Shown in pieces: positions 17,527 to 25,477 of a DNA stretch of 64,000 bases. Each line of letters opens with the position of its first letter. The stretch's first letter is position 1. The stretch spans positions 186,001 through 250,000 of the forward strand of contig CAVQVG010000008.1 of NCBI GenBank assembly GCA_963717125.1. The letters run 5' to 3'. The stretch is from RYN-230 sp963717125 (GTDB taxonomy: Bacteria > Actinomycetota > Actinomycetes > Streptosporangiales > Streptosporangiaceae). Both the position numbers and the translations under genes were made by a program. The notes beneath the pieces are model-generated. The model was not told where the DNA came from and made no database searches. It saw only the letters and a list, made by a program, of their open reading frames with translations.

Positions 17527-17642
17527 CTGCTATTTCCTCCCTGAGCCTTCAGGAGACCCAGCACAATCGTGGCCGGCGCCACGACCCGATACTAGGGGGT
17601 GGGGTCCACATCTGTGGTGGGCCTGGCTCCACCGCGCGCCCA

Positions 17643-17816
17643 GGCGTCCCCGGGACGGGCTGGCGGCGGCACCTGGCCATCGTGCTGGACGGCCTCAAGG
17701 CCCAGCACACGCACCGGCTGCCCGGCCTGCCGCCCACCCCCGAGCAGCTCGACCGGGACCTGGGCCAGTGGAGCTGCGACATGCTGAGCGCCCGCGGGGT
17801 GAAGTCCGGCGCGTGA
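17643..17816 (+). pseudogene. Remnant of a TetR-type regulator C-terminus
   Basis: The open frame reads GWRRHLAIVLDGLKAQHT...PTPEQLDRDLGQW and then a TGA. This resembles the last ~55 residues of SbtR/TetR-type ligand domains (W-RRYLAVLLDGLRA, then TPEQLD). No helix-turn-helix or start codon with a ribosome-binding site precedes it. It is best read as a decayed 3' fragment; the family match is by eye only. Confidence 0.4.
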
Positions 17817-17971
17817 GGAGCTGTGATTTTCCTGACACCTGGCCGAGTTGTGCAATCCTTTGCAGACTCAGCCGGTAGCCTCTCCCCAGGCCAGTAGCAA
17901 CGTGACCCAGCCCCCCCGGGAAGCGCGGGACTTCATCGCCGAAGGGGTCACCCGGCGAGAGGGCATATCCC

Positions 17972-18241
17972 ATGGCATTAATCGGCGGCCCGAAGGTCAT
18001 CGCCCGGGTCAGCAGCAGTTCCGCCAGTTCCCTCGCGGTGATGTCCTTCGAATGGATCATGCGCGTGGACGGGCAGGTCTGCTACCGGCTGACGAAGGTT
18101 GACGGCCGTTCGGAACGGAATCCGTGGACTCTCGTCATGCAGTTGCCGTCGGCCGAACTGCACGGGCTGCACCGGGACAAGAGCAAGGCCAAGGCTCTGC
18201 TGGATGATCTCGCCAGGCAGCACGGGCACAAGCTCGGCTGA
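17972..18241 (+). CDS. Small hypothetical protein
   Basis: 89 residues from ATG 17972, with gagagg 10 nt upstream. The body (MSFEWIMRVDGQVCYRLTKVDGRSERNPWTLVMQLPSAEL, then KAKALLDDLARQHGHKLG) is soluble and ends in a basic helix. A shorter start at 18041 is possible. No known domain was recognised, and expression is uncertain. Confidence 0.5.
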   Translation: MALIGGPKVIARVSSSSASSLAVMSFEWIMRVDGQVCYRLTKVDGRSERNPWTLVMQLPSAELHGLHRDKSKAKALLDDLARQHGHKLG

Positions 18242-18459
18242 GCCATTTCCCCAGGTAGAGCGGTATACGCCGGAGCCTATGAGGCACGCCGCAACGGAAT
18301 GCCCGGTGCCCCGGACACGGCCAATCACGGGTGATTTTGGCACCGCTGGGTAGCCGATAACTTGCTCATGGTGCTGAGCTGGAACCCAGACCAATCAGGG
18401 GCACGAGCACAGCCCGGCTGATCGGGCGGGCCGCCAGGTCGCTGCGTAGGCTCGGCCTG

Positions 18460-19155
18460 GTGACCCCTGATCAACGCTGGCTGGCGGCGATCTGGCCGGT
18501 GGTCCGCGGCCAGTTGCCGGCCGCGCCGGCCTGGGTGACCGAGCTGGGCTGCGGGCCGCTGGGCGGGTTCGTCCCCCGGCTGCGCGCGGCGGGCTACCAA
18601 GCGGTCGGCGTCGATCCGGCCGCCCCGGACGGCCCGTGGTACCGCCGCGTGGAGTTCGAGCGGTACGTCCCGCCGGGCCCCGCCGACGCGGTGCTGGCCT
18701 GCACCTCGCTGCATCACGTGGCCGACCTGGGGGAGGTGCTGGAGCTGATCCAGGCGGCCCTGGCGCCAGGCGGCACCCTCGTGGTCGTGGAGTGGGCCCG
18801 GGAGAGGTTCGACGAGGCCACCGCGCGCTGGTGCTGCGCGCGGCTCCCGCCGGCGGGCGGCGAGCCCAGCTGGTTGCAGGAGTTGTGCGCGCAATGGCGC
18901 GACTCCGGGCAGCCCTGGGATGCCTGCTGCCGGTCCTGGGCGGCGGCGGAACGCCTGCACACCGGGCAGGACATCCTGGCTGCGCTCGGCCGCCGGTTCG
19001 ACGCGACCGGGCCGGTCAGCTACGGCCCGTACTTCTTCCCCGACCTGGCGGGCACGACGGAACACGACGAGCAGGCTGCCATCGACCGTGGCCAGATCCA
19101 GCCCGGCCGCATCCGCTACACCGGCCTGCGGCCCGGTGCGGGCCGCGGGCGATGA
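18460..19155 (+). CDS. Class I SAM-dependent methyltransferase
   Basis: 231 residues from GTG 18460. The SAM-binding motif I is VTELGCGPLGGFVPRL, followed by AVGVDPAAPDGP and ADAVLACTSLHHVADLGEVLELIQAALAPGGTLVVVEWA, the classic Methyltransf_11 order. The C-terminal half has a tryptophan- and cysteine-rich insert (SWLQELCAQWRDSGQPWDACCRSW) that may form the acceptor pocket. The substrate is unknown. The next start, that of a truncated hydrolase, is 7 bp away. Confidence 0.85.
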   Translation: MTPDQRWLAAIWPVVRGQLPAAPAWVTELGCGPLGGFVPRLRAAGYQAVGVDPAAPDGPWYRRVEFERYVPPGPADAVLACTSLHHVADLGEVLELIQAALAPGGTLVVVEWARERFDEATARWCCARLPPAGGEPSWLQELCAQWRDSGQPWDACCRSWAAAERLHTGQDILAALGRRFDATGPVSYGPYFFPDLAGTTEHDEQAAIDRGQIQPGRIRYTGLRPGAGRGR

Positions 19156-19162
19156 TGTGTGC

Positions 19163-19325
19163 ATGGACGTCCGCCGGGGTGACGGCAGCGTGATCGCGTG
19201 CGAGGTGGTCGGGGCGGCGGACGCGGCGCCGGTCTTGTTCTGTCACGGGCTGGCCGACTCGCGGCTGTCGGCGTACCAGCTCGCGGCCGTGGCCAACGAG
19301 CTTGGGCTGCGGATCTGGATAGCAG
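19163..19325 (+). pseudogene. Truncated alpha/beta hydrolase N-terminus
   Basis: ATG 19163 opens MDVRRGDGSVIACEVVGAADAAPVLFCHGLADSRLS, the first strands and oxyanion HG motif of an alpha/beta hydrolase. After about residue 54 (LGLRIWIA) the sequence becomes antisense to the XRE gene and its 21-bp repeats, and the frame closes at 19510 without a catalytic Ser elbow. The gene has been cut by a deletion or insertion whose junction lies near 19325. Confidence 0.65.
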
Positions 19326-20259
19326 TCAGCCTGGGCGCCGGCGGCCTCGGCGTCCGGCCGGCCGGTCCCGGCGTCCCGTCGGCTGGTCCCGGCGTCCCGT
19401 CGGCTGGTCCCGGCGTCCGGCCGGCCTCGGCGTCCGCCGCCTCGTCCGTCGCGGCCAGCGACCCGAGGAGGGCGAGCGACCGGGCGCTGTCCGAGCCCAG
19501 CTCGGCGTGATAGATGACCAGCAGCTGGCCACCCGAGTCGCCGATGGGGAGCTTCTCGCGGCGCAGCTCCAGCATCCCGACCTGCGGGTGGCGCAGCCGG
19601 GCCAGCGCGCCGGCCAGCGGCCTGACGTCGTGCCGCGCCCACAGCTGCCGGAACGGCTCGCTGGCCAGCGACAGCTCGCCGACGAGCTGCGCGGTCCGCG
19701 GGTCGTCGATGTCGGTGCCGATGGAGGCGCGGAACGACGCGACCATGGCGCCGACGGCGTGTGCCCAGTCCGGGTACAGATCCCGCTCGGCCTCGTCGAG
19801 GAACGTCAACCGCAGCCGGTTGGCCCCCGGCCGGATGCTCGGCGACAGGGCCGTCGCGAGCCGGTTCGCGGCGAGCACGTCGAACGTCCGGTTCTCCACG
19901 AAAGCCGGCAGCCCGAGCACGTCGAGCAGCTGCCGGATGCCGGTCGGCACCACCTCGCGGCGGGGCCGCCTGGCCGCGGCGGGCCGGGCGGTGGACAGGC
20001 TCAGCAGGTACTGCGTCGCGGTCGCATCGAGCCCGAACACGCGGGCCAGCGCCTCGAGTACCTGCGGCGAGGGGTTGCGGTCGCGGCCCTGCTCCAGCCG
20101 CAGGTAGTAGTCGGCGCTGATGCCGGCCAGCGTCGCGACCTCCTCACGGCGCAGGCCCGGCGTGCGCCGTACCCCCGTGACGCGCAGCCCGGCGTCCGCC
20201 GGGTCCACCAGCTCGCGGCGTGCCCGCAGGTACTCGCCCAGCGCGTTCGACCTGGTCAC
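19243..20259 (-). CDS. XRE-family regulator, MmyB-type ligand domain
   Basis: 338 residues. The N-terminal helix-turn-helix has the actinobacterial signature RRTPGLRREEVATLAGISADYYLRLEQGRDRNPS. The MmyB-like domain follows (FVENRTFDVLAANRLATALSPSI...FLDEAERDLYPDWAHAVGAMVASFR...QLLVIYHAELGSDSARSLALL). A natural end near AATDEAADAE is followed by about 60 extra residues: GPADGTP repeats, then sequence antisense to the truncated hydrolase. It is divergent from the aldo/keto reductase, 137 bp between starts, and probably regulates it. Confidence 0.88.
   Translation of the reverse strand: MTRSNALGEYLRARRELVDPADAGLRVTGVRRTPGLRREEVATLAGISADYYLRLEQGRDRNPSPQVLEALARVFGLDATATQYLLSLSTARPAAARRPRREVVPTGIRQLLDVLGLPAFVENRTFDVLAANRLATALSPSIRPGANRLRLTFLDEAERDLYPDWAHAVGAMVASFRASIGTDIDDPRTAQLVGELSLASEPFRQLWARHDVRPLAGALARLRHPQVGMLELRREKLPIGDSGGQLLVIYHAELGSDSARSLALLGSLAATDEAADAEAGRTPGPADGTPGPADGTPGPAGRTPRPPAPRLTAIQIRSPSSLATAASWYADSRESASP
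19364..19420. repeat. 21-bp tandem repeat near the 3' end of the XRE gene
   Basis: Two full copies (19364-19384, 19385-19405) and a partial third of a unit starting ggtcccggcgtcccgtcg. It encodes GPADGTP repeats in the XRE protein and sits beside the breakpoint that truncates the convergent hydrolase. Confidence 0.85.
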
Positions 20260-20396
20260 GGATTCAGTGTAGGAGCCGCCCGGCGGTCCAGCCTGGTCCT
20301 GCCGCCCCCAGGATGAGGAGGGCGCTGGCTGCTCGGCCCGGCCTGGGGCAGGCTGGGTACCGCCCGCGGCGAGCGGCCGCGGGCGGGAAGGAACTC

Positions 20397-21263
20397 ATGG
20401 TCTCCCGCGACATCCCCGGCGGCAGCTACCGCGCCGCCGATCTCGAACTGATCCGCGTCGGCTACGGCGCCATGCAGCTGGCCGGCCCCGGTGTGTTCGG
20501 GCCGCCGAAAGACCACGACGACGCCGTCGCGGTGCTGCGCGCGGCCGTGGACCTCGGCATCAACCACATCGACACCGCCGACTTCTACGGGCCCTACGTC
20601 ACCAACGAGCTGATCCGCGAGGCGCTCGCGCCGTACCCGGACGAGCTGCACATCGTCACCAAGGTGGGCGCCCGCCGGGACGAGCAGGGTGGCTGGCCGC
20701 ACGCCCGCACCCCGGCCGAGCTACGCGAGCAGGTCCACGACAACCTGCGGCACCTCGGGCTCGACGTGCTCGACGTGGTGAACCTGCGGGTCGGCGGCTT
20801 CGAGGAAGCCGAGCCGGGCTCGATCGCGGAGCCGTTCGGGGCGCTGGCCGAGCTGCGGCAGCAGGGGCTGATCCGGCACCTCGGGCTCAGCACGGTCAGC
20901 GCCGCCCAGCTTGCCGAGGCGCAGTCGATCGCCCCGGTCGTCTGCGTGCAGAACCGCTACAACATCGCCCGCCGCGGCGATGACGCCCTGGTGGACGTCA
21001 CCGCGCGGCAGGGCATCGCGTTCGTGCCGTACTTCCCGCTGGGCGGCTTCTCGCCGCTGCAGTCGGACACCCTGCGGGCGGTGGCCACCCGGCTCGGCGC
21101 GACTCCGATGGCCGTCGCGCTGGCCTGGCTGCTGCACCGGTCACCGAACATCCTGCTGATCCCGGGCACGTCGTCCGTGCCGCACCTGCGCGAGAACGTG
21201 GCCGCCGCCGGGCTGAAGCTGCCGGACAACGCCATCGCGGAACTCGACGCGATCGGCCGCTGA
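20397..21263 (+). CDS. Aldo/keto reductase
   Basis: 288 residues from ATG 20397, with GGGAAGGAA upstream. The TIM-barrel NADPH enzyme shows NHIDTADFYGPYVTNELI (catalytic Asp and Tyr) and IVTKVGARR (catalytic Lys). The usual His region reads DVVNLRVGG, so His appears replaced by Asn, as in some actinobacterial members. The cofactor end has LIPGTSSVPHLRENVAAAGL. It probably reduces aldehydes or ketones. The neighbouring XRE regulator may control it. Confidence 0.92.
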   Translation: MVSRDIPGGSYRAADLELIRVGYGAMQLAGPGVFGPPKDHDDAVAVLRAAVDLGINHIDTADFYGPYVTNELIREALAPYPDELHIVTKVGARRDEQGGWPHARTPAELREQVHDNLRHLGLDVLDVVNLRVGGFEEAEPGSIAEPFGALAELRQQGLIRHLGLSTVSAAQLAEAQSIAPVVCVQNRYNIARRGDDALVDVTARQGIAFVPYFPLGGFSPLQSDTLRAVATRLGATPMAVALAWLLHRSPNILLIPGTSSVPHLRENVAAAGLKLPDNAIAELDAIGR

Positions 21264-21294
21264 GCCACCGGGCGAGCTGGCGAGCCGGCCAGGC

Positions 21295-21363
21295 GTTATC
21301 GGTCTACCGAGCCGGGCGTTACCGGTCAACCGGGGTGAGAGTTACCGGTCTACCGGGGTGAGC
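21295..21363. repeat. 23-bp tandem repeat, each unit carrying a stop codon
   Basis: Three imperfect copies begin at 21295, 21318 and 21341 (gtta-ccggtct-accggggtg type). The minus-strand TAA of the Ddn-like gene is in the 21341 unit, and the same TAA recurs in both downstream copies. The ccggt-ct-accgg core is an inverted repeat. Confidence 0.85.
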
Positions 21364-21782
21364 ACGAACACCGGAATCGTCCGGTCCGTCTTCTCCTGGT
21401 AGGACGCGTAGTCCGGCCACGCGGCCACGGCCCGGTCCCACCAGGCCGCGCGTTCGGCGCCGCGCACCTCCCGGGCCTGGTACTCCTTCTTGACGCCGCG
21501 GTCCTGCAGTTCCACGTGCGGGTTCGCGACCAGGTTGTAGTACCAGACCGGGTGCTTCGGCGCGCCGCCCAGGGACGCCACCACGGCGTACTCACCATCG
21601 TGCTCGACGCGCATCAGCGGAGTCTTGCGCAGTTTCCCGGTCCGGGCGCCGAGCGAGGTCAGGACGATCACGGGCTTGCCGTTCAGCTCGATTCCCTCGG
21701 TGCCGCCGGACCGCTCGTAGAGGTCAACCTGGTCGCGCGCCCACGGGGCCGCGCTGGGTTCGTAGTCACCAGTAAGAGGCAT
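21342..21782 (-). CDS. Ddn-like F420-dependent nitroreductase-family protein
   Basis: 146 residues with the deazaflavin-dependent oxidoreductase pattern: GKPVIVLTSLGARTGKLRKTPLMRVEHDGEYAVVASLGGAPKHPVWYYNLVANPHVELQD, and the late block WWDRAVAAWPDYASYQEKTDRTIPVFVL. These enzymes use reduced F420 to reduce quinones or nitro compounds at the membrane. Mycobacterial Ddn activates pretomanid. Its 3' end lies in the 23-bp repeat array. Confidence 0.92.
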   Translation of the reverse strand: MPLTGDYEPSAAPWARDQVDLYERSGGTEGIELNGKPVIVLTSLGARTGKLRKTPLMRVEHDGEYAVVASLGGAPKHPVWYYNLVANPHVELQDRGVKKEYQAREVRGAERAAWWDRAVAAWPDYASYQEKTDRTIPVFVLTPVDR

Positions 21783-21874
21783 GACTAAAGTATCCAGGAC
21801 TCGGTGGCGCTGGCGCCTCGGTGGCCGGCCTTGTCCGGGCCGCGCCGGCCGGGGCGCTGTGGCAGGCTTACCGC

Positions 21875-22237
21875 ATGCCCGAGCGATGGGAGTACGGCTC
21901 CCTGATGACGATTGCCCTTGCCCCCAGCGAAGCCAAGTCCCCCGAGCACATGGTCGGCATCCTGGTCACTGCTCTGCAAGCCCGCCTCGTGGCCGTCGTG
22001 GAGCTGGGCGCGCTGATACCCGGCGAGCGGTACGCCGTGCTGAACGCGATCGGCCAGGACGGCTGGATCGTCACCGGGCCCGCGGTCCGGAACGACTTCA
22101 ACCGGGGTGCGGCGGTCACCCTGGACAGCATCCGGCTCGATCCGTGGATCGGCGAGGTGCTGTCCAGCAGCCCGGTGGGTAGATGGGCCCGCGGCTACTT
22201 CGACTACCCCCTGCGCCGCCCGGTGCAGGCCGGCTGA
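21875..22237 (+). CDS. Hypothetical protein, small soluble alpha/beta
   Basis: 120 residues from ATG 21875 (MPERWEYGSLMTIALAP). It contains LVTALQARLVAVVELGALIPGERYAVLNAIGQDGWIVTGPAV and an ending GRWARGYFDYPLRRPV. The balanced hydrophobic pattern and normal codon use support coding. I recognise no family. It is convergent with the esterase gene with a 10-bp gap. Confidence 0.6.
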   Translation: MPERWEYGSLMTIALAPSEAKSPEHMVGILVTALQARLVAVVELGALIPGERYAVLNAIGQDGWIVTGPAVRNDFNRGAAVTLDSIRLDPWIGEVLSSSPVGRWARGYFDYPLRRPVQAG

Positions 22238-22247
22238 CCCCGGCCGG

Positions 22248-23156
22248 TCAGCCGCCGGTGACCGTCGACACGAACCAGGCGGCCTGGGCCAAGGCGCTGT
22301 CGGCCGCCGCGACGAGGCCGGGCTGCAGCGCGAAGTCGTGCCACATGGCCGGCCACCGGGTGTAGCTGACGTCCACCCCGGCGGCCGCGGCGCTCGCGGC
22401 CAGCAGGCTGGCGTCCGGAGCGAGCAGTTCGTCGTCGCCTGCCTGGATGAGCAGCGGCGGCAGGCCGTGGTGCGCGGCGCGCAGCGGCGACACCGCGGGA
22501 TCGGCCCAGTTGGCCGGGTCGGTGTAGGCGCGGGCGCAGGCCTCCAGCCAGCCCGGGCTGAGCAGCACGTCCCGGCGGACCAGGTCCGGGCTGGCCCGGC
22601 GGTCGCGGCCGAGGTCGAGCCACGGCGACAGCAGGATGCAGCCGGCCGGGAGCGCCCCGGCCCCGTTCTGGTCCCGGGTGCTCAGTAGAAGCGCCAGGGC
22701 CAGCCCCCCACCGGCCGAGTCGCCGGAGACCACGAGGCCGGCCGGATCGAGCTGCCCGCGGAGGGCGTTCAGCACGACATGGGCGTCGTGCAGGGCGGCG
22801 GGATAGCGGTGCGCGGGCGCCAGCCGGTACTCGGGGAGGATGACCTGGCAGCCGGTCTGCGCGCTGAGCTGGGCGGCCCAGGTCCGGGCCACCAGCGCCG
22901 AGCCCACGCAGTAGCCGCCGCCGTGGAAGTGCAGCACGGCCCGCCGGGGACCGGCCCGGCCGGCGGTCACCACCTCGGCGGGCACGCCGTCCAGCGTGGT
23001 CCGCCGCACGGCCGTGCCGCGGGGCACCGGCGACGCGCCCATCAGCCGGTCCAGCCGCCGCCGCTGCACGGCCCAGGGCAGCGCCGGGTCGAGCGCCCGG
23101 CGGCCGAGCTGACGCACGCCCAGCCGGGTGACGGCCGGCGGCAGCCGCGGGCTCAT
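22248..23156 (-). CDS. Alpha/beta hydrolase (hormone-sensitive-lipase type esterase)
   Basis: 302 residues from ATG 23156. The HSL signature HGGG (78-81) forms the oxyanion hole, GDSAGG carries the nucleophile Ser147, and the triad is completed by an Asp in AGDDELL (about 241-242) and His273 in WHDF. The start overlaps the monooxygenase stop in an ATGA, so translation is coupled. Baeyer-Villiger monooxygenase plus esterase pairs convert ketones to esters and then to alcohol and acid, which is the likely joint role here. Confidence 0.92.
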   Translation of the reverse strand: MSPRLPPAVTRLGVRQLGRRALDPALPWAVQRRRLDRLMGASPVPRGTAVRRTTLDGVPAEVVTAGRAGPRRAVLHFHGGGYCVGSALVARTWAAQLSAQTGCQVILPEYRLAPAHRYPAALHDAHVVLNALRGQLDPAGLVVSGDSAGGGLALALLLSTRDQNGAGALPAGCILLSPWLDLGRDRRASPDLVRRDVLLSPGWLEACARAYTDPANWADPAVSPLRAAHHGLPPLLIQAGDDELLAPDASLLAASAAAAGVDVSYTRWPAMWHDFALQPGLVAAADSALAQAAWFVSTVTGG

Positions 23157-24625
23157 GCCGCCGTGCGCTTCGGCATGATCCGGTAGCTGCCCAGGTCGAA
23201 GTGCCGGACGCGGCGCCGGTACCGGAAGGTCTGGTCGGGCCAGTTGCTGATGTTGCGCCCGGTGGCGGTGGTGTACCAGTTGTGGCATCCGCTCTGCCAC
23301 ACCGACCTGCGGCTCGCCTGCGCCACCCAGCTACTGAACGCCCGCTGCACCTCGGGCCGCACGTCCAGCCAGTCGAGTCCGTCCGACTCAAGCGCCCGGA
23401 GGGCGCCGAGCACGTACCCGATCTGGCTTTCCAGCATGTAGATGATCGAATTGCCGCCGAGGTTGGTGTTCGGCCCGTAAAGCAGGAAGAAGTTCGGGAA
23501 CCCGGACACGGTGATGCCGAGGTAGGCCGCGGCGCCGTCGCGCCATTCCGCTTCCAGCTGGCGCCCGCCGAGGCCGGTCACCGCCATCGGCGCCAGGAAG
23601 TCGAGCGTCTGGAACCCGGTGGCGTAGATCAGCACGTCGGCCGGGCGGGTGGCCCCATCCGCGGTGACCACCCCATCGGCCGCGATGCGCTCGATCGGGT
23701 CGGTGATCAGCTCGACGTTGGGCCGGTTCAGCGTCGGGTACCAGTCGTCCGAGAACAGCACCCGTTTGCAGCCCAGCAGGTAGTTGGGCACGCACTTGGC
23801 CCGCAGGTCCGGGTCGCTGATGGCCCGGAGCTGGCGGCGCCACAGCTGCATCGGCGCGGCCAGCAGCCTGGGGGACAGCACGAAGCCGCTGGTGAGCAGC
23901 TCGCCGTAGAGGAAGATGCGCAGCCGGTCCGCCTTGCGCAGTACCGGCAGCCAGTCGTACAGGGCCTGCTCGCCAGGCCGGTAGGCACGGTCCGATTTGG
24001 GCAGGATGTACGGCGCGCTGCGCTGGAACACGTCAACGTGCGCGGCGGTCTTGGCGATCTCGGGCACGAACTGGATGGCGCTGGCCCCGGTGCCCAGCAC
24101 GGCCACCCGCCGGCCGGCCAGGTGCACGCCGTGGTCCCAGCGGGCTGAGTGCCAGGACGGGCCGGCGAAGTCGTCCCGGCCCGCGATGCCGGGCATCCTG
24201 GGCCGGCCGAGCTGCCCGACGGCGGACACGACGGCGCGGGCCTGGAGCGTGCTGCCGTCCTCCAGGGTGAGCTGCCACTGGGCGCGGCGCTCGTCGAACG
24301 CCGCGGCCGCGACACCCGAGCCGAACCGGAGGTGCCGGTCCAGCCCGCGCTCCGTGCACAGCCGGTGCAGGTAGGCCAGGATCTCCAGGCCGGGCGGGAA
24401 GCGGCGGCTCCAGCGTCCCGGCCGGGCCGAGTACGAGTACAGGTGGGACGGGATGTCGCAGCTCAGGCCGGGATAGGTGTTGTCCCGCCAGGTCCCGCCC
24501 AGGTCATCGGCCCGGTCCACGACCAGGAAGTCGTCCAGGCCCGCCTGCTGCAGCGCGGCGGCCATGCCGATCCCGCCGAACCCTGCCCCGACCACCACCA
24601 CGCGATGTGTCAACTGTGCTGGCAT
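23153..24625 (-). CDS. Flavin-containing Baeyer-Villiger-type monooxygenase
   Basis: 490 residues from ATG 24625. The FAD Rossmann motif is GAGFGG (13-18), followed by DDLGGTWRDNTYPGLSCD. The BVMO fingerprint FxGxxxHxxxW is present as FAGPSWHSARW. A second nucleotide motif, VAVLGTGASAIQFVPEIA, binds NADPH, and DVLIYATGFQ is the conserved ATG box. The enzyme would insert oxygen next to a ketone. It is co-transcribed with the overlapping esterase. The shorter start is chosen because the FAD motif follows it directly. Confidence 0.92.
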   Translation of the reverse strand: MPAQLTHRVVVVGAGFGGIGMAAALQQAGLDDFLVVDRADDLGGTWRDNTYPGLSCDIPSHLYSYSARPGRWSRRFPPGLEILAYLHRLCTERGLDRHLRFGSGVAAAAFDERRAQWQLTLEDGSTLQARAVVSAVGQLGRPRMPGIAGRDDFAGPSWHSARWDHGVHLAGRRVAVLGTGASAIQFVPEIAKTAAHVDVFQRSAPYILPKSDRAYRPGEQALYDWLPVLRKADRLRIFLYGELLTSGFVLSPRLLAAPMQLWRRQLRAISDPDLRAKCVPNYLLGCKRVLFSDDWYPTLNRPNVELITDPIERIAADGVVTADGATRPADVLIYATGFQTLDFLAPMAVTGLGGRQLEAEWRDGAAAYLGITVSGFPNFFLLYGPNTNLGGNSIIYMLESQIGYVLGALRALESDGLDWLDVRPEVQRAFSSWVAQASRRSVWQSGCHNWYTTATGRNISNWPDQTFRYRRRVRHFDLGSYRIMPKRTAA

Positions 24626-24932
24626 GGGCGCAGAATAAACGCCGCCCCCGGCCGGCGCCAGTAGCCCGCAAGAGGTACGCCGGGTGGGCACGCGGCAGAA
24701 TAGAACGCCATGCGCGGTGGTACGCGCGTTAGCAAGAGTTGGTACGCGCGTTAGCGAAAGCATCCAATGTGCGTATAATGTATACAGGATTCGCGGGTAT
24801 GCACCGGGTCCATGGGACGCTGAAGGCGAATTGGGTGATCGGGCCGATGCGAGGCGTGAGAATGCGTCATTGGTAAATGAACCCGAGTCGGGTGCCTGGT
24901 ATGCTGCGCAACCAAAGAGGGAGGGGGTCAGG
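24626..24932. promoter_or_regulatory. lsr2 upstream region: direct repeats and promoter-like -10
   Basis: This 307-bp region is lower in GC than its neighbours. It holds two copies of ggtacgcgcgttagc starting at 24719 and 24741 (22-bp period, two helical turns). A perfect TATAAT (24774-24779) lies in gcgtataatgtatac. The -35 spacing is weak (ttagcg at 24751). Autoregulation by Lsr2 or binding of another regulator at the repeats is plausible. The long leader (~150 nt) before the ATG is unexplained. Confidence 0.5.
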
Positions 24933-25262
24933 ATGGCTCAACAAGTCAGCGTCCTGCTGCTGTGTGACCTTCATGGCGGCGATGTCGAGGCGGTGGAGAC
25001 GATCTCGTTCGGGGTTGGCAACTCCTCGTACGAGATTGACGTGTGCGCGGCCGACGCTAAGGAACTCCGCAGCAAACTGGGGCCGTTCATTGAGCATGCG
25101 CGGCGCAAGACCGGCGGCCAGCAGCGTCGGCCCGGCCGACGGGCCGCGGACCGGGCGCACACGGCCGAGATCCGGTCCTGGGCCAAGGAACAGGGCCGCC
25201 AGATCAGCGAACGCGGCCGTATCCCGGCTTCAGTGGTTACCGAGTACGAGCAGAGCCACTGA
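24933..25262 (+). CDS. lsr2: Lsr2 nucleoid-associated protein
   Basis: 109 residues from ATG 24933, preceded by a purine-rich gaggg-aggggg site. The N-terminal dimerisation domain is MAQQVSVLLLCDLHGG...VETISFGVGNSSYEIDVCAADAKELRSKL, joined by a basic linker to the C-terminal DNA-binding domain AEIRSWAKEQGRQISERGRIPASVVTEY. The expected RGR AT-hook-like core reads E-RGR-I. Lsr2 is the actinobacterial H-NS analogue that silences AT-rich, often horizontally acquired DNA. Confidence 0.95.
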   Translation: MAQQVSVLLLCDLHGGDVEAVETISFGVGNSSYEIDVCAADAKELRSKLGPFIEHARRKTGGQQRRPGRRAADRAHTAEIRSWAKEQGRQISERGRIPASVVTEYEQSH

Positions 25263-25477
25263 CGGTGTCGGGAGCCGTTTCCCGCTTCAACTCACGATAG
25301 GTGATCTGAAGCCTGCGGATCGGTGTCCGAAACCACGATGAATGCGTTTGCCCCAGACGACCAGTTCCGGCTGGGCGCCATCCAGCGCGCCGAGTTGTTC
25401 GCCCTGGGGTGCCGCATTTCATTCGGCTGCCGCCACGATACTGGCGGGGGGCGGTTAGGCGGCCCGGACGGCTGGGC

